Source of the DNA: JAEUSF01 sp964484145 | Lineage (GTDB): Bacteria > Patescibacteriota > Doudnabacteria > UBA920 | Assembly (NCBI GenBank): GCA_964484145.1 | Contig: CAZAED010000004.1 | Span: 1 to 45,824 of the forward strand | Direction: 5' to 3' | DNA length: 45,824 nt | Part shown: piece by piece, positions 38,426-45,824 of the stretch | Position numbering within the stretch: the stretch's first letter is position 1 | Layout: every line of letters starts with the position of its first letter | Translations under genes and position numbers: made by a program | Notes under the pieces: generated by a model | Databases searched by the model: none | What the model was told of the DNA's origin: nothing | Seen by the model: the letters and a program-made list of their open reading frames with translations, nothing else

Positions 38426-39043
38426 CTACAAATATTTTTCTATTCTTCTGTCCGGCACAAACCAAAGCAGGGAAATAAAAATTATTAGGACATCGGAAAT
38501 TATGGGGCTGACAAAGGCAAAAGGTATGGCAGCAGCGTAGCACATAAGCGAAATGAAACTTTTTTTGCTTTTGTTTAGTTCTATTAAAAGTTCGTGGCGA
38601 TTGCGCGCGTGAGCTACAACTTGTTTTTGGAGTATGGAATAGGCAATGGCGCACATAAGCAATATCGCGGAATATAGCGCGGTAGGAAGTTGGCCACCAT
38701 GGTTTTCGCCAATCCAGCCTGTTGAAAAAGGAATTAAAGAAAGCCAAAAGAGTAAATGTAAATTTGCCCACATCATGCCAGTACTAATATGATCCGTAGC
38801 TTTAAGTAAGTGATGGTGGTTATTCCAGTAAGTGCCGACCATTTGAAAGCTAATTAAGTAAGCTATAAAGAGCGGAATTAGATTAGTAATATCTGACCAA
38901 GCGGTGCCGTGCGGTATTTTTAGTTCTAAAACCGTAATGGTTATAATAATTGCCATAACACCGTCGGAAAAAGCTTCCAAACGACTGGTGGTTAAGTTGT
39001 TATGATTTGACTTGTCGTCATGTTCTTTGTGATTATGGTGCAT
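38426..39043 (-). CDS. TMEM175-family (DUF1211) potassium channel
   Basis: 205 aa. The hallmark RLEAFSDGVMAIIITITVLELKI of bacterial TMEM175 channels spans residues about 20-42 (RxxxFSDG motif), followed by five further helices with a His-rich NNHHHLLKATDH loop, as in the family. Bacterial TMEM175 proteins form tetrameric potassium-selective pores. The N-terminal 15 residues are His/Asn-rich. It stands alone; no regulator is adjacent. Confidence 0.88.
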   Translation of the reverse strand: MHHNHKEHDDKSNHNNLTTSRLEAFSDGVMAIIITITVLELKIPHGTAWSDITNLIPLFIAYLISFQMVGTYWNNHHHLLKATDHISTGMMWANLHLLFWLSLIPFSTGWIGENHGGQLPTALYSAILLMCAIAYSILQKQVVAHARNRHELLIELNKSKKSFISLMCYAAAIPFAFVSPIISDVLIIFISLLWFVPDRRIEKYL

Positions 39044-39095
39044 AATAAGTTATTGAAATACAGAAAATTTGCCGGTAAATTTATTAAACTTTTTA

Positions 39096-39129
39096 AAATA
39101 CGCCCAAAAGCAAGCTTTTGGGCGTATTT
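39096..39129 (-). terminator. Terminator after the YceI-family gene
   Basis: Perfect 16-bp stem AAATACGCCCAAAAGC / GCTTTTGGGCGTATTT with a 2-nt loop, then TTAAAAAG on the minus strand. Confidence 0.8.
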
Positions 39130-39138
39130 ACAGTTTTA

Positions 39139-39897
39139 TTACTTTACTTCAGCGTTAACGCTAACATTTAAACTAAAGAAGTCGTCTATAAAGGAGTCAG
39201 CTAATTTGCTGGAGCCAAAATTCACTCCCCATTTGGTGCGGTCTAGCTTGGTAGTCATTTCCAGTTTAACAGAATTGCCTTGCCAAGTAATTTTGCCGGG
39301 GAAGCTAACATCCGCGGTTACGCCTTTCATATTTAAAGTGCCGGAAAATTCGTAATCTTGCTGGCCAGAGTTTTCCGCTACCAATTTCGCCTGGGTTATT
39401 TTTAACTCGGCAGTTGGGTACTTTTCAGCGTCAAAAAAAGCCGGGCTTTTTAAGTGAGCGGTTAACTTGTCTTCGTCTTTGCCTTTTCCGCTTTTAATAA
39501 CCCCAATAGAAGTTATATCTATAGTCGCGGTAACTTGGGTAACTTTGCCGCTTTCTACTTTGGCAATGCCGTCTGTTAGGTCTATTTTGCCTGCGTCTTC
39601 ATAGCCTACAACCAAGGTTTTTCTGCCTATCCAGGCCAGCTTGGTATTTTGAGGAGTTAATTTAACATCGCCGGTAAATTTAGCGTCAGTTATACTAGGG
39701 CTTGGGCTGGGGCTTGGGGTTTTTTGTTCCAAAGATTCTACCGGAGTTTCTTTTGTTTGTTCCTGTTCTTTACCTGCTTGGTCTAAATATTCTTTAACCG
39801 ATTCTTTTGCCTGATTTTGCGAGTAGCGGGAATAGCCGTACATGCCGGCTGCGCCTAATACAACCAAAATTACTAACCCAATAATATATTTTTTCAT
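39139..39897 (-). CDS. YceI-family protein, membrane-anchored
   Basis: 252 aa. Residues 4-22 form a signal anchor, followed by a charged, Gln/Glu-rich linker with PSPSPS (about 30-70). The YceI lipocalin-like beta-barrel follows (about 72-252): VTATIDITSIGVIKSGKGKD, HLKSPAFFDAEKYPTAELKI, GTLNMKGVTADVSFPGKI and DRTKWGVNFGSS. YceI proteins bind long isoprenoid or lipid ligands in the periplasm. In a likely single-membrane CPR cell it would sit outside the membrane. Confidence 0.88.
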   Translation of the reverse strand: MKKYIIGLVILVVLGAAGMYGYSRYSQNQAKESVKEYLDQAGKEQEQTKETPVESLEQKTPSPSPSPSITDAKFTGDVKLTPQNTKLAWIGRKTLVVGYEDAGKIDLTDGIAKVESGKVTQVTATIDITSIGVIKSGKGKDEDKLTAHLKSPAFFDAEKYPTAELKITQAKLVAENSGQQDYEFSGTLNMKGVTADVSFPGKITWQGNSVKLEMTTKLDRTKWGVNFGSSKLADSFIDDFFSLNVSVNAEVK

Positions 39898-40144
39898 TTT
39901 TACTGGATGGGACTATTGTCGAATGTCATTTTTACTGCAATTTCATAATTTCGGTCACCCGAACAAAAAATTTTTTCCGCTTAATTTTCAGTTAAACATC
40001 AAAATTTGTTTTGTCCGGCTGCCTCAAAATTCTGAAATTTCGTTACAAAAGCACATTCGGCAACAGTCCCATTATTAATATTTATAACCCTGCAAGCATA
40101 GCAAAAAAACAAAACACACGCAAAATTTTTGTAAAAAGGTTGCT
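39898..40144. other. Gene-free stretch with a long inverted repeat
   Basis: TGGGACTATTGTCGAATG (39908-39925) and CATTCGGCAACAGTCCCA (40054-40071) pair over 18 positions with one mismatch and one G.U. Inner segments (AATTTCATAATTTCG / GAAATTTCG, AAAATTTGTTTTGTCC / GAACAAAAAATTT) add further pairing. No ORF is seen. It could be a leader RNA of the YceI gene or a small MITE-like element. Confidence 0.5.
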
Positions 40145-41413
40145 TTAAGAAGCTGCTTTGTTAAAAATTAAGGTAAATGCCGTGCCTTGGTTTAAGCTGG
40201 AAGCTACGGCAATTTGCCCGTTCATTTTGTTAACCAGTTTTTTTACCAAATATAGCCCAAGGCCGGTACCCGGCAGGTCTTTAACGTTTTCGTCCCTAAA
40301 GTAAGGGTTAAATAAATTCTTTAAACCTGCCTCGGAAATCCCGAGGCCTGTATCTTTTATGGTTATTTTAGCTTCGTTATTTTCTGCGGTCAAAACTATT
40401 TCCACCAGGCCTTTTGGTCTATTGTATTTAATAGCATTGTCCAGCAAATTGGAAATAACTTCTTTTAAAGCTTCTAAGTCAGCTAAAATTTTAACCGGTG
40501 AAGCTGCCGCTTTAAAATTTAAATGCAGACTAGAAACTTTGGCCGTGGGCATAAATTGTCCAGTTAATTTTTCCAAAAAACTATTTAGCTCCAAAGGCGC
40601 TTGGGCTAATTGTAAATCTAAGCGTTCGCCCTTGCCTGCTGCCAGCGCGTCTTTAATTAAAGTTAGCATACGGCTGTGCAGGTCCCGAATATTGGTAAGG
40701 TCTGCTTTTACTTCCGGATTTTTTGCTAAAAATTCCGGTTTGCCGAATTTGTCAGTTATCCAGCGTAAGGCGGTAAGGGGAGCGCGAAGGTCGTGGACAG
40801 TTCTAAAAAATAGTTCGTCCTTTAATTTGGCAATTTCCATATCCCGCTCTTTTACCCGAGTGACAAAATAAGAAATTTGAAAGCTCACGACTGTGCCAAT
40901 AATAGAAAAAGCCATTAGCCTAAAAAAATTATCTATTCCAACGTAAGGAGTAAATTTGCCGTAAGGTCCAAACAGTCCTGCATATTCGCCGTAGGAAATT
41001 ACAAAATAGCCTAGCCAGCCAAACAAAAAAATAAAAGCTATCCAGCGGCGTTTTGAAAGCAGGCTTGCCGAAGCTAGGGGAGCTAAGAGCATAAAAACCA
41101 TTTCGCTGTGCGCGCCGCCGCTAAAATATATGCCGACTAAAATGGCAAAGGAGTCGACTATTAATTGGTAAGGTAAAAAGTAATTTTTTCTTGGCCAGAA
41201 TTTACAAAATAGCCACCATAGCCCATTACTTATTGCAACAAAGGGAAGTAAGTAAAACAAAATGGGTTTTGGGTCGTACCTTAAAGCGCCGGCGTGCCAA
41301 AAAAAGAACAGACCAATAAACAATATAATAGAAGCAAAAATTCGGGCAACTAAAAATAAGCGGTTAATAATATGCTCTTCGGCAAAAGTTATATTTTGAT
41401 TTTTATTTTCCAT
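40145..41413 (-). CDS. Sensor histidine kinase (orphan)
   Basis: 422 aa. Six hydrophobic helices occupy about residues 18-185 (no extracellular sensor domain). Then the HisKA dimerisation helix with the phospho-acceptor His207 in FRTVHDLRAPLTALRW, and the HATPase domain with N-box LLDNAIKYNRP, G1 IKDTGLGIS and G2 GTGLGLYLVKKL. No response regulator is adjacent. Leaderless start: TATAAT on this strand (41421-41426) is 7 nt before the ATG. A terminator for the gene beyond lies at 41436-41462. Confidence 0.92.
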   Translation of the reverse strand: MENKNQNITFAEEHIINRLFLVARIFASIILFIGLFFFWHAGALRYDPKPILFYLLPFVAISNGLWWLFCKFWPRKNYFLPYQLIVDSFAILVGIYFSGGAHSEMVFMLLAPLASASLLSKRRWIAFIFLFGWLGYFVISYGEYAGLFGPYGKFTPYVGIDNFFRLMAFSIIGTVVSFQISYFVTRVKERDMEIAKLKDELFFRTVHDLRAPLTALRWITDKFGKPEFLAKNPEVKADLTNIRDLHSRMLTLIKDALAAGKGERLDLQLAQAPLELNSFLEKLTGQFMPTAKVSSLHLNFKAAASPVKILADLEALKEVISNLLDNAIKYNRPKGLVEIVLTAENNEAKITIKDTGLGISEAGLKNLFNPYFRDENVKDLPGTGLGLYLVKKLVNKMNGQIAVASSLNQGTAFTLIFNKAAS

Positions 41414-41435
41414 AATATAAATTATAACATGTTGG

Positions 41436-41462
41436 TTTTTAAAAAACGCCCATGGGGCGTTT
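41436..41462 (-). terminator. Terminator after the PAP2-type gene
   Basis: On the minus strand AAACGCC-CCAT-GGGCGTTT followed by T residues; it lies just past the stop at 41470. Confidence 0.7.
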
Positions 41463-41469
41463 AGAGATT

Positions 41470-42099
41470 TTAGCTTTGGCTAAGCCGTCTAAAGTCGGAG
41501 GCAAATAAGTGTTTGGAAATGTGGTATATGCCGTAGGAAATAAACAAGGCGGAAAATACGTCTATAGAATAGTGAAGGTGGCCAAGCAGCACGGTTATGG
41601 CGCCAATGGCTGAGCAGGCAAAGAAAAAGTAATTTAAGTTGTGGTGTTTTTTAAAAATTAGCGCCATTAAAAACGGCAGTCCTGTGTGGGAGGAAAAGAA
41701 CAAGTCGTTGCCCCAGCTTAGGCGAGAAATTAAGTCGTTTGGGTCTATGTATATTTCGTTGGCCGGTGGAGCCATGTGAGTTAAAATTAAAAAGAATGAC
41801 CTGACTATTATAAATACCGCAATGCTTTTAAGCGCAAAGGGTATGTATTTAGGTTCTACCAATAAGGTTACAAACACAAATACCATAAATAGTATGGCTC
41901 CTTCGGAAAATAAAAACTGTACGTTTACCACCGGCAAATTGTCCAGCAATATGTCGGTTACGTAGTTGCTGGCGTGACTTGCTATGTAGGCGTTGGCATA
42001 GTAGTTGGCAAAAAAAGAAACGCCTAAAAGCACTAAGCCAAACAGTACGCTTATTACGAAATTTTTTTGCAGCCAAAAGGTTTTGTGTTTGTGTAGCAT
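41470..42099 (-). CDS. PAP2-like membrane phosphatase/transferase (sphingomyelin-synthase-type C-terminus)
   Basis: 209 aa with about six transmembrane helices. The catalytic signature is FFSSHTGLPFLMALIF (about 135-150) and LGHLHYSIDVFSALFISYG (about 172-190), giving the His-His-Asp pattern of the PAP2_C family. Members remove or swap lipid phosphate head groups, for example undecaprenyl-PP or phosphatidate phosphatases. The first PAP2 motif (KxxxxxxRP) is not evident, as usual for PAP2_C. A -10 TATAAT (42114-42119, minus) lies 14 nt before the ATG. Confidence 0.82.
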   Translation of the reverse strand: MLHKHKTFWLQKNFVISVLFGLVLLGVSFFANYYANAYIASHASNYVTDILLDNLPVVNVQFLFSEGAILFMVFVFVTLLVEPKYIPFALKSIAVFIIVRSFFLILTHMAPPANEIYIDPNDLISRLSWGNDLFFSSHTGLPFLMALIFKKHHNLNYFFFACSAIGAITVLLGHLHYSIDVFSALFISYGIYHISKHLFASDFRRLSQS

Positions 42100-42211
42100 T
42101 TAGTTCTTACTATATTATACACCTAAACTGCCGAGTTATTTTTTACCAGTCTTTAAAGGGTTTTGATATAGTCATAACAGGAGATTTGTTTTTAATTTAG
42201 TTTAAGGTATT

Positions 42212-43963
42212 TTACCAGCCACCTCCACCACCACCGCCACCACCACCTCCCGAAGAACCGCCGGAGAAGCCGGAAGAAGAGCTTGGTGGAGTGGAAGAAG
42301 ACGAGACTACGCCGGTAAAAGTGTTGCCGATTTCCGAAGCAAAAGTGTCTGGGCTAAAGTGTGTAAAGGAGCCGTAGTACCAGAGTGGAGCGTAAGAAGT
42401 TCCTTTTGCATCTAAAGCGGCAAAAACTTGGGTAAACTGCTGGGCCCACTTATGTTCTACTCCCAAAGCTAACGCGTACGGCAAAAACTTTTCAAATAAC
42501 TCCGGAGTTTTTTCCGGGGGGTTGTGGAAACTTAGGCGGTCTTTTTCGGTTACGCTTAAAAATAGCTTAAAGCCTTCTATTTCGTCTGCTAGTTTTCTGC
42601 CGTCTTGGGTATAGGTTTTAACAAGCTTTGCAAATACAATATTGGTAACTAAGAAAGCTATAAATAAAGTTGGCCAGAACAAAACTTGCAAAAGGGTAGA
42701 CACTCCAAAGCGTACAGTAGCAGCTGCGGCAATTGTGCCGGCTATGGTTGCTAGAGAAAAAATTACGCCAATAGCTAATATAGAAGTATTTTTTATAAAG
42801 TATTTTTTGCCGGTTTCTTCTTTTAAGGATTTTTCAAACAATGAGCGGGCGGCAAGAATAGTGGTAGCGTTACTTCTTTTTAATTCAAAGGAATTTCCGC
42901 CTATAAATAAAGCATCTAAAAGAATTTTTTCTTCATTGGTTAAAGCTATGTCACTAAAGCCTTCTTTTTTAGTGAGGATGTAAGTTTTTCCCCACAGTAG
43001 TCCTTTTTCTTCTTTAACTGTAAGCGCACCCTTAACAGCCATATTTATAATAGATGAAGTAAAGCCGCGGTTGTCGCTTCCCATGCGAGTAATGTACCGT
43101 AGCAAGGCAGGGGAAAAGTAATTAGGCGCTTCGTAAAAAGGTATAACCGTGCCTTTTTTGGGGTCTTTCCCATGTTGATTCCACATGAATAAATAAAAAG
43201 TAAAAACTAAAATAAAGCCTAGTATACCTACTATATAGTCTAGGTTAGCCCATAAGGTGGCTAAAAAGTTTTGGGTAGCTGTGGGCGGAGTTACAATGCC
43301 TTTAGGCCAGCCTACTACTATAGTAAGGCCTTGGTAAGAGTTAAGCCGGCTGGTGGTATTAAATTCAGCTGTGCTATTACTAACTTTAGCTGTCGCATCT
43401 TGTGCGGTAGAGCCTTGGCTGCCGGTATAAAAAGTTGTGGTTATATTTTCTTTGGCAATGTTGCCAGGAAGAGTTACAGTAGCGCTGGCGGATTTAATAG
43501 GAAAGACCCATCCGTTGCCTGTAACGTTCCAATACAGCTCGTCGTGGTCTTTAAAAAAACCAAGCTGTCTGGTGGTTTTATAAGTAAGTGAGTAAGCGTG
43601 TTCGCCGGTTGCTACAAAGGTTTGCGCGTCCCCAATATAAATTCGTTCACCGTTGCCGCTTTTTTGAATATGGTAGGGTTCAGAGTATCCGTCTCTTTTG
43701 AAGTCTAAAATTTCAAAGCCAACAATGTAGCGGTTGCCATAAGTGTCTTTGTAAGCAATAGGGAAGTCGCGGTAAATGCCGTGGCGGATTTGGTTTCCTG
43801 TGCTTATTACTTTAATAGTTTCCGTAACCACCATAGAGGCGTCTTGCTGAATTTGTATGTCGCTATGGTAAGAAAGAATTACTTCCTGCGGTTCTTGAGC
43901 AAAGGTGGTTAAGGGGAGAATTGAGATAGCTGAAAAGAGAATGATTTTAAATAGTTTATTCAT
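42212..43963 (-). CDS. DUF2207 family membrane protein with Gly-rich tail
   Basis: 583 aa. An N-terminal signal peptide (residues 1-22, cut near FAQEPQ) is followed by an extracytoplasmic beta domain (about 25-225) with VTETIKVISTGNQIRHGIYRDFP in segments, typical of DUF2207. Then a transmembrane helix (about 243-263), a cytoplasmic helical part, two more helices (about 395-445) and a C-terminal tail of eleven consecutive Gly before the final Trp. DUF2207/YciQ-like proteins are widespread in CPR and Gram-positive bacteria; their function is unknown. Leaderless start: TATAAT (43970-43975, minus) lies 6 nt before the ATG. Confidence 0.88.
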   Translation of the reverse strand: MNKLFKIILFSAISILPLTTFAQEPQEVILSYHSDIQIQQDASMVVTETIKVISTGNQIRHGIYRDFPIAYKDTYGNRYIVGFEILDFKRDGYSEPYHIQKSGNGERIYIGDAQTFVATGEHAYSLTYKTTRQLGFFKDHDELYWNVTGNGWVFPIKSASATVTLPGNIAKENITTTFYTGSQGSTAQDATAKVSNSTAEFNTTSRLNSYQGLTIVVGWPKGIVTPPTATQNFLATLWANLDYIVGILGFILVFTFYLFMWNQHGKDPKKGTVIPFYEAPNYFSPALLRYITRMGSDNRGFTSSIINMAVKGALTVKEEKGLLWGKTYILTKKEGFSDIALTNEEKILLDALFIGGNSFELKRSNATTILAARSLFEKSLKEETGKKYFIKNTSILAIGVIFSLATIAGTIAAAATVRFGVSTLLQVLFWPTLFIAFLVTNIVFAKLVKTYTQDGRKLADEIEGFKLFLSVTEKDRLSFHNPPEKTPELFEKFLPYALALGVEHKWAQQFTQVFAALDAKGTSYAPLWYYGSFTHFSPDTFASEIGNTFTGVVSSSSTPPSSSSGFSGGSSGGGGGGGGGGGW

Positions 43964-44006
43964 ACTTTAATTATATGCCTTATATGAAAAAAACAAAACC
44001 CATTAA

Positions 44007-44035
44007 TTGACCAAGTTTTTTTTCCGATGTATAAT
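44007..44035 (+). promoter_or_regulatory. Consensus promoter of the 44072 gene
   Basis: TTGACC (44007-44012), a 17-bp spacer and TATAAT (44030-44035). GAGGGGG at 44056-44062 is a strong ribosome site 9 nt before the ATG. Confidence 0.85.
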
Positions 44036-44071
44036 AAAGCGTTCTAAATTTCAAAGAGGGGGCTTAATAAA

Positions 44072-44389
44072 ATGACCAGAGGAAAAGGGGAAGTCTCTGT
44101 ACTGCTCGCGTACTTTGAGCTGCCGGACGGTACAACAGTTGAAGCGCTGGCAAACGATATTCGCGAGTTTCCTTTTCTCGACACCACCTTGCTCCAATAT
44201 GGAAGGGCTTTTGTGGCTTTTGACCCGGATCAAAGCCGGGCAACGTCCAAGCTTCGTCCTCAATGGTACCTCTCCTTAGAGACTCAGCGCTTCGTTATAT
44301 GCAATTCGGTAATGAAGTATTTGGAGAATCACGGGGCAACAAACGTGACCATTGTGGATTTGACTAAGAGCATAACCCCTTGCGCCTGA
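44072..44389 (+). CDS. Small hypothetical protein, GC-richer orphan gene
   Basis: 105 aa, not recognised. Soluble-looking, acidic to neutral, no signal peptide, no membrane helix. Segments: VSVLLAYFELPDGTTVEALA, YGRAFVAFDPDQSR and LENHGATNVTIVDLTKSITP. Codon use is GC-richer than the neighbours (GCG, CTC, CTG, GGC), like the aminotransferase at 10988 and the orphan gene at 27865. It has a near-perfect promoter, a strong Shine-Dalgarno and its own terminator, in contrast to the leaderless genes around it. It may be a transferred single-gene unit. Confidence 0.65.
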   Translation: MTRGKGEVSVLLAYFELPDGTTVEALANDIREFPFLDTTLLQYGRAFVAFDPDQSRATSKLRPQWYLSLETQRFVICNSVMKYLENHGATNVTIVDLTKSITPCA

Positions 44390-44440
44390 GGAGTCGGAAA
44401 ACAAAGGCAAGCTGAGCTCATCCAGCGCGGACGGTGAGTG

Positions 44441-44470
44441 ACACGATCAATTGCTGGTCGTGTTTTTGTT
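44441..44470 (+). terminator. Terminator of the 44072 gene
   Basis: ACACGA pairs with TCGTGT over a 12-nt partly paired loop, then TTTTGTTTT. Confidence 0.75.
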
Positions 44471-44498
44471 TTGTATATTTATATAAAAAATTTTATTG

Positions 44499-44888
44499 CT
44501 ACTTTAATTTTAAAAGTTTTCCTCTCCGTTTAACTATATTTTTATAATCCCATTGAATTGTTTTAGCTTTCCTAAGCCAGCGCTTTAAGTCTTTGATTTT
44601 TATTTGGTCTACACTATTATAGTAGACTTGAGCAGCTTTAAAGCCGCCTTCTATTTCTAGTCTGGGTTCTTTAAAAGACTGTCCACTCCAAAAAAGAAGT
44701 TGTACGCCGTTTTTACGGACTGAGTATCCGGCTACGGGGTTGCCGTCTAAAAACCAAACCGGAGAGCCGTGCCACACTTTGCCTTCTGAATTTTTAAGCC
44801 CAATTTGTAATTCTTTTGCCAGCTTTACGCAAATAGCTTTGTAAGGCGCCTTTTGTTTTTGATTGTAATTTGATATGTCTTTATTCAT
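44499..44888 (-). CDS. DUF1801 family protein
   Basis: 129 aa. It matches the small DUF1801/YdhG-like fold: an N-terminal helix, then SEGKVWHGSPVWFLDGNPVAGYSVRKNGVQ in segments, LFWSGQSF and a C-terminal IKIKDLKRWLRKAKTI. The family is related to iron chaperone frataxin-like and AraC-associated domains, but the function is unknown. Leaderless start: TATAAT (44895-44900, minus) lies 6 nt before the ATG. Confidence 0.78.
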   Translation of the reverse strand: MNKDISNYNQKQKAPYKAICVKLAKELQIGLKNSEGKVWHGSPVWFLDGNPVAGYSVRKNGVQLLFWSGQSFKEPRLEIEGGFKAAQVYYNSVDQIKIKDLKRWLRKAKTIQWDYKNIVKRRGKLLKLK

Positions 44889-44936
44889 ATATAGATTATA
44901 ACAAAAAACACTAGCATTCAGCTACTTTATTTGGGG

Positions 44937-44965
44937 TTGATGAAATTTAAATTTGATGTTAAAAT
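44937..44965 (+). promoter_or_regulatory. Promoter of tRNA-Asn
   Basis: TTGATG (44937-44942), a 17-bp spacer and TAAAAT (44960-44965). A GTTGAATACATTCAAC hairpin lies between the promoter and the tRNA. Confidence 0.75.
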
Positions 44966-44994
44966 ATCGTAAGTTGAATACATTCAACAAACGT

Positions 44995-45069
44995 TCGGGA
45001 GTAGCTCAGCGGTAGAGCAATCGGCTGTTAACCGATGGGTCCTGGGTTCGAATCCCAGCTCCCGAGCCA
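44995..45069 (+). tRNA. tRNA-Asn (GTT)
   Basis: Acceptor TCGGGAG / CTCCCGA, D-arm with AGCTCAGCGGTAGAGC, anticodon stem-loop ATCGG-CTGTTAA-CCGAT (anticodon GTT), T-loop GTTCGAATC, discriminator G and encoded CCA. Confidence 0.96.
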
Positions 45070-45072
45070 ACA

Positions 45073-45104
45073 AAAAACATCAATGAAAGTTGGTGTTTTT
45101 TGTT
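45073..45104 (+). terminator. Terminator of tRNA-Asn
   Basis: AAAAAACATCAA pairs with TTGGTGTTTTTT (G.U allowed), followed by GTTTG. Confidence 0.8.
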
Positions 45105-45146
45105 TGGGATAGTGTATAATTAATTAATAATAATTAGAGTTTAATT

Positions 45147-45575
45147 ATGACAACCATAAACCCTTGGATAAATTTTAACGGTAATGCTGAGGAAGCATTT
45201 AGTTTTTATAAGTCGGCGTTTGGCGGGGAGTTTACAAAGGTAATACGTTTTAAAGACATAGCAAGTGCAGAGTTTCCAGTAGACCCAAAAGAAGAAAACA
45301 AAATAATGTACATTGCTTTACCAATAGGACAAAGTAATATGCTTATAGGAAACGATGTGCCGGAAGTTATGGGTAAAGTAAATGAACGCGAAAACCGAAG
45401 TAAGATTTCGGTAAGCGCGGAAAGCAAAGAAGAGGCGGACAAACTATTTAATGGGCTTTCCGTGGGAGGAGAAGTAGAAGGACCAATGGGTCAAGGCCCT
45501 TGGGGTTCTTATGTCGGTATGTTTAGAGACAAATACGGCATAGAGTGGATAGTGGAATTTAACGAAAGTAAATAA
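45147..45575 (+). CDS. VOC superfamily protein, PhnB-like
   Basis: 142 aa. The PhnB/glyoxalase-bleomycin-resistance fold is visible: INPWINFNGNAEEAFSFYKSAFGGEF at the start in two blocks, MYIALPIGQSNMLIGND, SVSAESKEEADKLFNGLS and the end GMFRDKYGIEWIVEF. The usual His metal ligand at 'MHAxL' is replaced by MYIAL. The function of PhnB-like proteins is unknown. A -10-like TATAAT is at about 45114-45119, giving a leader of about 25 nt. Confidence 0.85.
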   Translation: MTTINPWINFNGNAEEAFSFYKSAFGGEFTKVIRFKDIASAEFPVDPKEENKIMYIALPIGQSNMLIGNDVPEVMGKVNERENRSKISVSAESKEEADKLFNGLSVGGEVEGPMGQGPWGSYVGMFRDKYGIEWIVEFNESK

Positions 45576-45598
45576 TAGGGTATGTTTGTCTTTTAACT

Positions 45599-45824
45599 AT
45601 GCAAATAACCAAACAACACAACAACCGAATGGCGAAAATGACTTTTGCTACGGTCTTTCCTATGTATGTTATAAAAGTGGAAAGGAAAGGTAGGACAAAA
45701 GAGGAACTGTATAAAGCTATAGAGTGGTTAACGGGTTTTAACAAAAAAAAGCTTACAGAACTTATAAAAGAAAAAGTTACTTTTGAAACTTTTTTTAAAC
45801 AAGCTACTTTAAACCCTAAAGCCA
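45599..45824 (+). CDS. DUF2200 family protein, truncated by the window end
   Basis: 75 codons from ATG 45599 to the window edge, no stop. It matches the DUF2200 pattern: RMAKMTFATVFPMYVIKVER, KGRTKEELYKAIEWLTGF and ETFFKQATLNPKA. The function is unknown. It follows the PhnB-like gene by 24 nt and may be co-transcribed. Confidence 0.8.
   Translation, partial: MQITKQHNNRMAKMTFATVFPMYVIKVERKGRTKEELYKAIEWLTGFNKKKLTELIKEKVTFETFFKQATLNPKA

Noticed and set aside
1..45824. Recoding of TGA as glycine (as in Gracilibacteria/Absconditabacteria)
   Set aside because: Genes end cleanly at TGA (for example truB, the RHH fusion and the 44072 gene), and no in-frame TGA is needed inside conserved proteins.

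Overview
The window is AT-rich and reads as a chromosomal piece of a small-genome bacterium, most likely a Candidate Phyla Radiation (Patescibacteria) member. This is an inference from several signs: a self-splicing intron in the 23S rRNA gene, short intergenic gaps, many membrane-anchored proteins of unknown role, a stripped-down set of sugar and nucleotide enzymes, and genes whose -10 box sits exactly 6-7 nt before the ATG (leaderless mRNAs). The standard code fits: TGA acts as a stop after truB and the 12355-13191 gene, among others. I cannot name the phylum from this sequence.

Layout. 1-1356: 3' part of the 23S gene, interrupted by a group I intron at 80-526, then a hairpin-filled spacer, 5S rRNA and a terminator. 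1404-10601 (+): a membrane-anchored methyltransferase, a TrmB-type regulator, glmS, a threonine-to-glycine pair (tdh, kbl) around a small membrane protein, yvcK, a GNAT enzyme, a GlmU-type uridylyltransferase and a PaaX-like repressor bracketed by palindromes. 10625-13191: a GC-richer aminotransferase behind a long structured leader, then an unusual fusion of a ribbon-helix-helix DNA-binding domain to a nucleotidyltransferase fold that has lost its catalytic signature. Matching palindromes (GTATGATA half-sites) lie at both of these genes and at the PEP synthase gene. 13302-22951: lower glycolysis and gluconeogenesis (GAPDH, enolase, phosphoglycerate mutase-like, pyruvate kinase, PEP synthase) with an inositol-monophosphatase-like enzyme and an EndoQ-type repair nuclease between them. 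23020-26403: tRNA-Ser, dnaG, rpoD. 26584-26752: an unclassified structured RNA with its own terminator. 26869-28900: truB and a GC-richer orphan gene. 29176-33093 (-): a polyamine cluster (deoxyhypusine-synthase-like, agmatine deiminase, N-carbamoylputrescine amidase) behind a PH-domain membrane protein. 33205-45824: pyrD, cell-envelope and membrane proteins (ABC exporter, TMEM175 channel, YceI, sensor kinase, PAP2-type, DUF2207), a second GC-richer orphan gene, tRNA-Asn, a VOC protein and a truncated DUF2200 gene.

Two themes run through the window. First, many families of short palindromic repeats fill the intergenic gaps. Several copies sit in frame inside essential enzymes (glmS, tdh, kbl, yvcK, endoQ, truB, aguA), adding 10-34 residues each, much like the palindromic elements of Rickettsia. 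Second, regulatory DNA is unusually readable: consensus promoters with 17-bp spacers, leaderless starts, operator palindromes and a leader RNA with two mutually exclusive folds. The best candidate for an undescribed system is the RHH-nucleotidyltransferase fusion together with its putative operators, which would couple a sugar-nucleotide-like ligand to the aminotransferase and PEP synthase genes. The 10-N run in pyruvate kinase appears to be an assembly artefact.
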